From Sphingobacterium griseoflavum (GTDB lineage: Bacteria > Bacteroidota > Bacteroidia > Sphingobacteriales > Sphingobacteriaceae), in assembly GCF_014653155.1 (NCBI RefSeq), contig NZ_BNAF01000005.1, forward strand, positions 124,001 through 188,000: a DNA stretch of 64,000 bases. Direction: 5' to 3'. Position 1 is the first letter of the stretch. Each line of letters opens with the position of its first letter. Of this stretch, positions 1 to 7,205 are shown in pieces. The position numbers were made by a program, and so were the translations under genes. Below the pieces are notes generated by a model. That model was not told the origin of the DNA. It was given only the letters and a program-made list of their open reading frames with translations, and did no database searches.

Positions 1-1
1 G

Positions 2-181
2 AAAGAACATATGGACGATATTTTTACCCTTTTCTTTCGTGCTAGTGATCAGGCACAGGGTATGGGATTTGGCCTATATAACGTGCAAAGCGCTTTATTG
101 AAGTTGAAGGGAAGCATTACCGTGGATTCCGAACTGGGACAAGGCACAACCTTTACCGTGAAAGTGCCTAGTAAACAGTAG
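2..181 (+). CDS. sensor histidine kinase, C-terminal end (partial)
   Basis: The frame is open from the left edge and stops at the TAG at 179-181, giving about 59 residues. What remains is the end of a GHKL ATPase domain: an F-box-like stretch (DIFTLFFRAS), the G2 box GMGFGLYNV, and the closing strands GSITVDSELGQGTTFTVKVP. This is the ATP-binding end of a histidine kinase, which normally phosphorylates itself on a histidine lying upstream of this window. The response regulator at 282-752 lies on the opposite strand and converges on it, so the two may be partners, but this is only inferred from proximity. No receiver or HTH domain follows, so it is a plain kinase, not a hybrid with a C-terminal receiver. 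Confidence 0.85.
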   Translation, partial: KEHMDDIFTLFFRASDQAQGMGFGLYNVQSALLKLKGSITVDSELGQGTTFTVKVPSKQ

Positions 182-281
182 GACCGTGTTGCTCCGATGT
201 CGTTTCTACGTGCAGTATAGCCGAATAATCTGGGTCGTTTATGACGTAAACGGTTACAAAAAAGACATTTCTTCGATCTTT

Positions 282-752
282 TTAGGATAGTAGTTTTTGC
301 CGAAGCAAAAACTCAAGCTGTTCGTTCGATACTTCTAGTTTGGAGTACGTTTCCAAGATTTGCTTCCGTTCGGCATATAGTTCATAAGCACGCTGGATGG
401 TTTGATCCAATTCTTCTTCACTCCAAGGTTTGTTCAGGTAGTGGAATATCTTGCCTTTATTCACAGCATCAACTACCGCCGCCATATCGGTGTATCCAGT
501 CAGCAAAATGCGCATGGGCTCAGGATCGATCTTAATGATCTCTTCCAAAAATTCAACGCCTGTCATTTCTGGCATTCTCTGGTCGGTTATAATGATGTCA
601 ACAGGGGTTTGACGCACGATTTCCAAGGCTTTGGCGCCGCTTATCGCCGTCAATACTTGGTATTTTAGACGGAACGTCGCTTTAAACGACATGAGGTTAT
701 TTTCTTCATCGTCCACATACAACACCGTAATTTTCTTGCTTTTCTCTGCCAT
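282..752 (-). CDS. single-domain response regulator with short C-terminal helix
   Basis: This 156-residue protein carries one receiver (REC) domain at residues ~8-125. The acidic pair DDE is at 14-16, the phospho-acceptor is Asp57 in IIITDQRMPEMTG, the switch Thr85 is in LLTGYTD, and the conserved Lys108 is in NKPW. The NKPW and LTGYTD forms are typical of regulators of the RpfG/RegX-like receiver group, which often sit beside hybrid kinases. No output domain follows, only a charged, probably helical tail of about 30 residues. It could act by protein-protein contact or as a phosphate shuttle. A TAnnTTTG-type -7 element (TACTTTTG on the minus strand) lies about 20 nt upstream of the start. It converges with the kinase fragment at the left edge. 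Confidence 0.9.
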   Translation of the reverse strand: MAEKSKKITVLYVDDEENNLMSFKATFRLKYQVLTAISGAKALEIVRQTPVDIIITDQRMPEMTGVEFLEEIIKIDPEPMRILLTGYTDMAAVVDAVNKGKIFHYLNKPWSEEELDQTIQRAYELYAERKQILETYSKLEVSNEQLEFLLRQKLLS

Positions 753-870
753 GGCACTTCGTCTTTTTTCAAAAGTAGATAAAAGAAAAATATCTTTCTA
801 AGTTAGTCAAAAAAAAGACCAAATGCAATAATTTTTTATACCCTTGGCGGCCGGCCGTTCCGCGGGCTCA

Positions 871-2055
871 CTAGCTTTCGCTACGTTTCAGCGTGAGCAC
901 CGTGATCTCTGGCCAAATACCAATCCTCCCCTGCAAACCGTGAAAGCCAAAGCCACGGTTGACATAAAGATATTTTCCATGACGTTGGTAAAGTCCTGCC
1001 CATTCTTTATAAAAATATTGGATTGGGCTCCACTTGAAAAAACCAAGGTCTATGCCGAACTGCATGCCGTGCGTGTGTCCCGAAAGTGTTAATTGTACGG
1101 GGGATCGATAGGGCAAAACCTGTTCTTCCCAATGGGAAGGATCATGGGACATTAAGATGCGAAAAGAGTCGTCGGCGATGTTCTCCGTGGCCTTCTGCAG
1201 GTCCCCATATCGTTGGAAGCCTCCCTTTCCCCAGTTCTCTACACCGATCAAAGTAATACGAGCATTATCTTTTACGAGCTGCACGGCTTTGTTTCGCAAC
1301 AGGCTGAATCCCATCTCGGCATGTACTTGTTCCAACTGATGGAGGTTGAACGCTTTTGCTGCATGACTTTCCCATTGCATATAATCGCCATAATCGTGGT
1401 TACCCAAGATTGCATACTTGCCATAAGGCGCTTTTAGCTGACTGAAAACATCCTTCCACGGCTCCATTTCGGCAGCGGTATGATTGACCAAATCTCCCGT
1501 GAACAGCAATAGATCGCTTCTTTGCTGATTGGCCAAGGTAATACCCTGCTGTACGGCACGCTTGCTGCCTAAGCTACCTGCATGTATATCCGATAGCTGG
1601 GTGATCGTGAAGCCATCAAAATCTGCCGGTAAATCGGAAAAGTATAGCGTTTCCTTTCTAACCTTGTAATGGTATTTGCCTCGCGTGATACCAAATAACA
1701 TGCTGATCAGGACCAGTGCCGCCACGATTAAGACCAAGGCAGCTACCACAATGCTCCGCTCGCCAAATCCTGTCAGTAGGCGATACATATCTTCTGCTAG
1801 CAACAGCGGAGACGCTATCAGTTTGGGAAGAAGGGACAGCAATAAACCGCTCAGTAGCCAAGGTAAAAACTGTTTGGCACGACTACGCCAAGTTGGAAAT
1901 ACGGCCATCGCCAATAACACGAGTATGCATGCTATATCGACGCCCCAATACAGTAGCGGTATAAGAGGAGATACCACAAAAACGGAGATGGCTTGGTAAA
2001 AGTAAATATCGCCAAATATGAATAATATAGTGAGGAGAATAATGCGTGTTGCCAT
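871..2055 (-). CDS. membrane-anchored calcineurin-like metallophosphoesterase
   Basis: The 394-residue protein begins with four probable membrane segments (about residues 5-30, 35-55, 62-85 and 102-122), followed by a cytosolic or periplasmic metallophosphoesterase domain. The metal-binding signature is complete: DIH (Asp156, His158), GDLVNH (Asp188), GNHDYG (Asn219, His220), MSHDP and the C-terminal GHTH. The architecture matches the YaeI/YkuE group of membrane-linked phosphodiesterases, some of which act on lipid-linked or UDP-linked substrates. The actual substrate cannot be read from sequence. It is a single gene with no obvious operon partner. The stretch just past its stop (841-870) is unusually GC-rich, but no convincing terminator hairpin with a U tract was found there. 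Confidence 0.9.
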   Translation of the reverse strand: MATRIILLTILFIFGDIYFYQAISVFVVSPLIPLLYWGVDIACILVLLAMAVFPTWRSRAKQFLPWLLSGLLLSLLPKLIASPLLLAEDMYRLLTGFGERSIVVAALVLIVAALVLISMLFGITRGKYHYKVRKETLYFSDLPADFDGFTITQLSDIHAGSLGSKRAVQQGITLANQQRSDLLLFTGDLVNHTAAEMEPWKDVFSQLKAPYGKYAILGNHDYGDYMQWESHAAKAFNLHQLEQVHAEMGFSLLRNKAVQLVKDNARITLIGVENWGKGGFQRYGDLQKATENIADDSFRILMSHDPSHWEEQVLPYRSPVQLTLSGHTHGMQFGIDLGFFKWSPIQYFYKEWAGLYQRHGKYLYVNRGFGFHGLQGRIGIWPEITVLTLKRSES

Positions 2056-2315
2056 ATGTTTTTTAAGATAGACGTATGAAATCGAAAAATACGCTATTAA
2101 CTTTTGCCGGTATTTATTGTATGCGGTAAGATGTAGCCTTTATGAGAAGAATCCACAAGATTTTCCGTCCATCGTCAGACTAGCGCCTTAATTTTATAAG
2201 CTTTAGACATGTGGCTTCTGGATTTGGATTTGATGCAAAATATTAGCAATAGCTGCTAAAAAGAAAACGTTATGGAATGAATTAGCTTTTGGTGGATCGT
2301 ACGTTGATTGGTTTC
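2056..2315. other. intergenic region, no gene seen
   Basis: About 260 bases between the metallophosphoesterase start and the tRNA-Arg terminator. I see no open frame with coding character, repeat or convincing promoter. It must hold the promoter of the minus-strand metallophosphoesterase gene, but no clear TTTG / TAnnTTTG pair stands out. Confidence 0.5.
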
Positions 2316-2347
2316 AAAAAAAAACCCTTTATCGCTAAATAAAGGGG
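2316..2347 (-). terminator. Rho-independent terminator of tRNA-Arg(TCT)
   Basis: On the minus strand an 8-bp stem (CCCTTTAT at 2325-2332 pairing with ATAAAGGG at 2339-2346) is followed by a run of nine U residues (A tract 2316-2324 on the plus strand). It lies just past the 3' end of the tRNA-Arg gene. Confidence 0.8.
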
Positions 2348-2355
2348 ATTTTGAG

Positions 2356-2429
2356 TACGCCAAAAGGGATTCGAACCCCTGACCGACGGTTTAGAAAACC
2401 GTTGCTCTATCCTGCTGAGCTATTGGCGC
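2356..2429 (-). tRNA. tRNA-Arg, anticodon TCT (reads AGA)
   Basis: On the minus strand the 7-bp acceptor GCGCCAA/TTGGCGT closes with a terminal G-U pair. The D arm is GCTC...GAGC. The anticodon stem ACGGT/ACCGT encloses the loop TTTCTAA, so the anticodon is TCT. The T arm AGGGG-TTCGAAT-CCCTT is canonical. The 3' CCA is not encoded. It is followed by its own terminator. Confidence 0.95.
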
Positions 2430-2444
2430 ATCATTTCTATGGGA

Positions 2445-2475
2445 CAAAAGTATGGAATTACGACTGCTCTGCAAA
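2445..2475 (-). promoter_or_regulatory. Bacteroidota-type promoter of tRNA-Arg(TCT)
   Basis: Minus strand: -33 element TTTG (2472-2475), 19-nt spacer, then -7 element TACTTTTG (2445-2452), matching TAnnTTTG. The tRNA begins 15 nt downstream, so the leader is very short. Confidence 0.7.
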
Positions 2476-2916
2476 ATAAAATCGCTTTTTTTTGTGCTTT
2501 ACCAAATAACTTGTTGCCTCCCAAATATATATTTTTCGGGAATCGTTTATTTAATATGGGACGTACGTATTAAAATTTAGTAGATCAACTTTATGTTTAC
2601 AGAATTTAAAGACTTCGTCATGACATGATGGAAAGACAAAGTACATTGTGAAATAGCCTTCGAGGTGTGACATCTTCTGATCTCCCACTTTAAATAATTT
2701 TTTGTAGTTTTAATAGCGCTGTGAACGATGCTCCCGAAGGTATTATGAAACGCAATCGCATAGTACCTGCCTTATATAAAATACGGATTTCGAAGTAAGA
2801 GTCGTGAAGGTGGTGATGGCGTGCCTATCATTGGTGATATACAGGTCATACTAGGCTAATATTCAGCTTAGTGGTGAAATGACTATGGGCTTGATTGTAG
2901 AAATATGAAATAAAGT
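2476..2916. other. intergenic region, no gene seen
   Basis: Roughly 440 bases between the two divergent tRNA genes. It is AT-rich with stop codons in all frames. I see no repeat, RNA-like structure or protein remnant I can defend. Confidence 0.5.
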
Positions 2917-2946
2917 TTTGGAGAAATAAGAAAATTCGTACTTTTG
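2917..2946 (+). promoter_or_regulatory. Bacteroidota-type promoter of tRNA-Ser(TGA)
   Basis: TTTG at 2917-2920, 18-nt spacer, TACTTTTG at 2939-2946. The tRNA starts at 2951, so transcription would begin almost at the mature 5' end. Confidence 0.65.
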
Positions 2947-2950
2947 TCGC

Positions 2951-3038
2951 GGAGAGTTGGCAGAGTGGTCGAATGCGGCAGTCTTGAAAACTGTTGACTG
3001 TAACAGGTCCGGGGGTTCGAATCCCTCACTCTCCGCCA
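2951..3038 (+). tRNA. tRNA-Ser, anticodon TGA (reads UCA), CCA encoded
   Basis: The acceptor stem is GGAGAGT/ACTCTCC with discriminator G, followed by an encoded CCA (3036-3038). The anticodon stem GCAGT/ACTGT encloses CTTGAAA, giving TGA. A long variable arm (TGACTGTAACAGGTC region) identifies a class II serine tRNA, and the T loop is GGTTCGAATCC. Its last bases (CTCCGCCAGATAAAAGCAGC) are copied five more times downstream. Confidence 0.96.
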
Positions 3039-3793
3039 GATAAAAGCAGCTTTTTTTAAGCTGCTTTTATGGTTTATATAGCACTCGATTCGAACCGAAG
3101 GGCTGGCCGGGGTTCGAACCGAAGGAGGTTTAGGGATGCGTGCGGGTTATGCGCGGCTAAACCAATCCTGAACGCTCCGCCAGATAAAAGCAGCTTTTTT
3201 TGAGTTGCTTTTATCGTTTATGTAGCACCTGATTCGAACCGAAGGGCTGGCCGGGGTTCGATCCGCAGGAGGTTTAGGGATGTGTGCGGGCTAGCGCGGC
3301 TAAACCAATCCTGAACGCTCCGCCAGATAAAAGCAGCTTTTTTTGAGTTGCTTTTATCGTTTATGTAGCACCTGATTCGAACCGAAGGGCTGGCCGGGGT
3401 TCGATCCGCAGGAGGTTTAGGGATGTGTGCGGGCTAGCGCGGCTAAACCAATCCCGAACGCTCCGCCAGATAAAAGCAGCTTTTTTTGAGCTGCTTTTAT
3501 CGTTTATGTAGCACCTGATTCGAACCGAAGGGTTGGCCGGGGTTCGATCCGAAGGAGGTTTAGGGATATGTGCGGGCTAGCGCGGCTAAACCAATCCTGA
3601 ACGCTCCGCCAGATAAAAGCAGCTTTTTTTGAGTTGCTTTTATCGTTTATGTAGCACCTGATTCGAACCGAAGGGCTGGCCGGGGTTCGATCCGCAGGAG
3701 GTTTAGGCATGTGTGCGGGCTAGCGCGGCTAAACCAATCCCGAACGCTCCGCCAGATAAAAGCAGCTTTTTTTGAGCTGCTTTTATCGTTTTA
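3031..3793 (+). repeat. tandem array of ~143-bp units derived from the tRNA-Ser 3' end and terminator
   Basis: The block starting CTCCGCCAGATAAAAGCAGC occurs at 3031, 3175, 3318, 3461, 3604 and 3747. The spacing is 144, 143, 143, 143 and 143 bp, so there are five full units and a final partial one. Each unit starts with the last bases of tRNA-Ser plus CCA and then carries three possible hairpins. They are the terminator stem (AAAAGCAGC...GCTGCTTTT), a stem TCGAACC...GGTTCGA that contains T-arm-like sequence in both orientations, and a stem GGTTTAG...CTAAACC with an inner UGUGC/GCGCG helix. The units at 3318 and 3604 share linked variants, as do the terminator parts at 3461 and 3747, suggesting a 286-bp two-unit duplication. 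No protein-coding function is apparent. Confidence 0.95.
3040..3070 (+). terminator. Rho-independent terminator of tRNA-Ser, first copy
   Basis: A 13-bp perfect stem (3040-3052 with 3058-3070) encloses a TTTTT loop, and the right arm ends in a T run. It begins two bases after the encoded CCA. The same element recurs in each of the five later copies of the array, some with a G-U pair in place of G-C. Confidence 0.85.
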
Positions 3794-3795
3794 TA

Positions 3796-4103
3796 GTTAC
3801 TAGTGGCGCAGTTAACCGTTCAATAAAAGCATACATTAGTCATCATACCATTTCAAGGGTTTTACTATGGTCGACCCGTACTTTACCTGCCCGCAGGGTG
3901 TAAGACAAAAGCGGCAATCTTTTCACAAAAATCTGTTCAATGCATCTTATGAGCTTTCTTGTTGCTATTTCTGAAGGGAGCTTTCCGATAACGCTACCGC
4001 TCATTTAATCGGACGATTTATTGCAATAATGTAAGTTATCCCTTTCCTTTACATGATATCAGTTTTGATAATAACTGATCAAAAACATAAAACCATAAAG
4101 ATT
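3796..4103 (+). promoter_or_regulatory. leader/control region of the SusC-GH109 operon
   Basis: About 300 bases with no gene. Two palindromic elements are visible. At 3986-3999 an imperfect 14-bp palindrome with a central CG (CGATAACGCTACCG) has the general shape of a LacI-family operator. At 4058-4079 a perfect inverted repeat ATCAGTT-N8-AACTGAT lies 24 nt before the likely susC start codon. Either could be an operator or a leader hairpin. No clear TTTG / TAnnTTTG promoter was found. Confidence 0.4.
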
Positions 4104-7100
4104 ATGATACGTAAAAATTATCTAAAAGAGCTCGGAATGTGGGGGCTTATAGGTGTGTTGTTCCTGCTGTCATCTCCTTTTGTTCAGGCGCAAGAAGGAA
4201 GTATAAAACGCACAATTACGGTAACAGACCGAGAGGGCAAAATAGCACTACCTGGCGCGACGGTAACAAATATCAACACAAAAGCAACCGGCACGACATC
4301 AGCGGCAGGGATTGTCGATATCAAAGCATCGGCCGGCGATTCGATATCCGTTCGGATGATAGGCTACCTCGAAGCGACGGTGGTCGTAGGCGATGACCTA
4401 TTGGTGAAGGTAGAACTCCTTCAGGAACAGGAAACTATCGGCGAAGTCGTTGTTACCGCGTTGGGTATCAAGCGTGAAACCAGGGGGCTTACATTTGCGA
4501 CGCAACAACTCGGTGCTGAAGCCGTAAATGACGTGCGCGATAATAGTGGAAATGTCATGAGTAGCTTAACAGGAAAGGTCGCGGGTGCAACCGTCACTAC
4601 TTCTTCTACTGGGCCGGGAGCTGCGGTAAGGGTTGTCCTTCGCGGAAATAAGTCTATATCTGGAAATAACAATGCTTTGGTCGTGGTGGATGGCGTGCCG
4701 TATGACAACTCGCCAGGTGTACAGGCCACCGGTACAACACCTAATTACGGAACGAGCGACGGTGCTGCGAACATTAACCCCGACGATATTGAATCTGTAA
4801 ATATTTTAAAAGGCCCTTCTGCCGCGGCACTTTACGGGAGCCGGGCCGCGAATGGCGCCATAATTATCACGACAAAGCAAGGGCGTTCTGGACGCTACCA
4901 AATTGATTATAACGGCGGCGCTTCCATCGATCAAGTAAATATGTTGGCTCAATTTCAAAACACCTACGGACGAGGTAATGGAGGTGTTGAAGGAACCAAT
5001 GTTGGGGAAAGTTGGGGTGCGCCAGCGACAACGTATGCTGATAATGTGCGTAACGTATTTCGGCACGCGACCACTGTGAATAACAGTATCAGTGCCTATG
5101 GCGGAACCGAGAAGATTAACGGTTACATGTCGTATTCCAACAATAATATCGGCGGGATTACGCAGGGAAATGACTTGAAACGCAATACGGTCAATGTGCG
5201 GTTGAATACAGAGCTAATTCCAAGATTGCAGACGGACGTCAAGCTGAACTATATGAACCAGCAGATTGATAACCGGCCACGGTTGGGCGATATGGGGCTG
5301 CCCGTTGAAGCTTACATTATGCCTCGGGATATGAGCAATGAGGAAGCCCTGAATTTTGAAACCATAAATCCTGTTAATGGGCAGCCTCGACGAGCATATT
5401 GGTCCGGATCTACCTTGTATGATAATCCGTACTGGAGCATAAACCGAACCGCAGTAAACGAAGTACGTGATCGGATTACGGCGCTGGGCAGTGTCAGCTA
5501 CCAACTGACGCCGGGATTAAATTTGTTAGGACGCTACAGCTATGATAAATATAACGACGTCACCTATGGATCTTTTTACGATGGTACCGTTTCTCTCGGT
5601 GATGTCAGAGCGGGTGGAAAATACTATGAGACACACAGCAGCTATTGGGAGCAAAATCTAGATCTTCTACTGAATGGTGAACATAAATTAACAGGGGATA
5701 TTCAACTTCATTATAACGTGGGGACAAGTTTTCTCCGTCGGAATTACGATACGTACCAAAATATGGCCAATGGGTTATCTATTCCCAACCAATTTTCCCT
5801 AATGATGGCAACTACGCCAGAATTTTTACTGGTAAATAGGTACATCCGTCAATTAAACTCTGTATATGCCAGCGCTCAGCTAGGCTTTTATGACAACATC
5901 TTTTTAGACCTTACGGCACGTAACGATTGGTCATCCACTCTGCCAAGTCCGCATAGCTATTTTTACCCGTCTGCTGGACTTTCGGTTGTATTTAATGAGT
6001 GGTTGAATATGCCTAGCTGGGTAACGTTTGGCAAATTGCGCGCATCCTACACGCAAGTTGGTAATGATCCCGCTACTTACTTGTTAAATCAGCTGTATAA
6101 TTTCACGCTGGGTGCACAGCGAGGCTTCGTGTCCAGAAGTGCGACGAAAGCTATTCCAGACTTAAAGCCAGAACAAACAAAATCCCTTGAGGTGGGATTG
6201 AATATGAAATTTTTTGAAAGCAGATTGTCTGTGGATGCTACGTATTACAAGAGTAACACGATTAACCAATTATTGTTCTTGGCATTACCCATGGCCAGCG
6301 GCTTCGGAAGGGAATATATCAATGCTGGGAACATCGAAAACAGCGGATTTGAAGTGCAACTTTCAGCGACGCCGATCCGAAAACAGACGTTTTCGTGGGT
6401 TACGGATGTTAATTTTTCTACGAACCTAAACACAGTTATTGCATTGCACGAAACGACCAAGCGGGCAAACATTACCGATAACGCTCGGTATGCTACGGTG
6501 GTGGTAAATGAGGGCGAACGCTATGGCGATTTATATGGATACGTTTGGGCGCGCGATGCCGCTACCGGCAAATTTCTGGTCGATGCGCGAGGGTTACCGG
6601 TGGTGGAAGCCAACCAAAAATTAGGAAACTTTAATCCAGATGCATTGATTGGCTGGTCAAATAGCTTCACCTATAAAAACTTTACTTTGCGTGGCTTGAT
6701 TGATGCGCGTATTGGCGGCGAGATGGTCTCGGGCACAGCGGGATACCTCGGCGCTTTTGGTGTCGCGGATTTTACGGAACAACATCGTGAAGGAAACTGG
6801 GTGATCGATGCCGTAACTGCCGATGGGCAGGCGAATACCACAGCTATAACCGCACAACAATTTTGGACAGCGGTATCGCAAGCCGGACGTGATGGCTGGG
6901 GAGAGTTCTTTACCTATGATATGACCAATGTTCGGATGCGCGAATTGGCATTGACCTATAAATTTAACCTGGAATCGGTTAAAGCAATCAAGGCAGCACA
7001 GGTGGCACTCACGGGACGTAATCTCTTTTTCTTCTACCGTGGTAAATCGAAATTGGATATCCCGGGATTAGGGAAAATAGATAATCCTGTTGATCCAGAG

Positions 7101-7193
7101 GGCGCATTGGGTGCAGGAAATTACCAAGGTGTGGAGGTGGGCCTGCCACCTGCGGTAAGGACATTCGGCTTAAATGTAAAATTAACTTTTTAA
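4104..7193 (+). CDS. SusC/RagA-family TonB-linked outer-membrane transporter
   Basis: The product has 1029 residues from the ATG at 4104. An ATG 51 bp further up is in frame but would put a polar stretch before the signal peptide and covers a palindrome, so it was not chosen. A signal peptide (about residues 1-29, ending VQAQ) is followed by a carboxypeptidase-regulatory-like beta sandwich (~36-110), then the plug domain beginning near EVVVTALGIKRE (~125-245) with the DIESVNILKGPSAAALYGSR signature, and a C-terminal beta barrel ending in Phe. SusC proteins import oligosaccharides or peptides across the outer membrane with a SusD lid and TonB energy. The SusD partner follows 12 nt later. The downstream GH109 and NagB-like genes suggest an amino-sugar-containing ligand. 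Confidence 0.95.
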   Translation: MIRKNYLKELGMWGLIGVLFLLSSPFVQAQEGSIKRTITVTDREGKIALPGATVTNINTKATGTTSAAGIVDIKASAGDSISVRMIGYLEATVVVGDDLLVKVELLQEQETIGEVVVTALGIKRETRGLTFATQQLGAEAVNDVRDNSGNVMSSLTGKVAGATVTTSSTGPGAAVRVVLRGNKSISGNNNALVVVDGVPYDNSPGVQATGTTPNYGTSDGAANINPDDIESVNILKGPSAAALYGSRAANGAIIITTKQGRSGRYQIDYNGGASIDQVNMLAQFQNTYGRGNGGVEGTNVGESWGAPATTYADNVRNVFRHATTVNNSISAYGGTEKINGYMSYSNNNIGGITQGNDLKRNTVNVRLNTELIPRLQTDVKLNYMNQQIDNRPRLGDMGLPVEAYIMPRDMSNEEALNFETINPVNGQPRRAYWSGSTLYDNPYWSINRTAVNEVRDRITALGSVSYQLTPGLNLLGRYSYDKYNDVTYGSFYDGTVSLGDVRAGGKYYETHSSYWEQNLDLLLNGEHKLTGDIQLHYNVGTSFLRRNYDTYQNMANGLSIPNQFSLMMATTPEFLLVNRYIRQLNSVYASAQLGFYDNIFLDLTARNDWSSTLPSPHSYFYPSAGLSVVFNEWLNMPSWVTFGKLRASYTQVGNDPATYLLNQLYNFTLGAQRGFVSRSATKAIPDLKPEQTKSLEVGLNMKFFESRLSVDATYYKSNTINQLLFLALPMASGFGREYINAGNIENSGFEVQLSATPIRKQTFSWVTDVNFSTNLNTVIALHETTKRANITDNARYATVVVNEGERYGDLYGYVWARDAATGKFLVDARGLPVVEANQKLGNFNPDALIGWSNSFTYKNFTLRGLIDARIGGEMVSGTAGYLGAFGVADFTEQHREGNWVIDAVTADGQANTTAITAQQFWTAVSQAGRDGWGEFFTYDMTNVRMRELALTYKFNLESVKAIKAAQVALTGRNLFFFYRGKSKLDIPGLGKIDNPVDPEGALGAGNYQGVEVGLPPAVRTFGLNVKLTF

Positions 7194-7205
7194 TTGATTA
7201 CGTAT

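Noticed and set aside
841..870. GC-rich palindromic stretch containing GGCCGGCC, considered as a terminator
   Set aside because: No U tract follows on the relevant strand and no clean stem-loop, so it is only a compositional oddity.
3504..3710. Minus-strand reading frame of 68 codons inside the tandem array
   Set aside because: It lies entirely in repeat units and only exists because the 143-bp units lack stops in that frame for short stretches. No protein resemblance or ribosome site.
3031..3793. Possible CRISPR array
   Set aside because: The units are ~143 bp and nearly identical along their whole length, with no distinct spacers and no cas genes.
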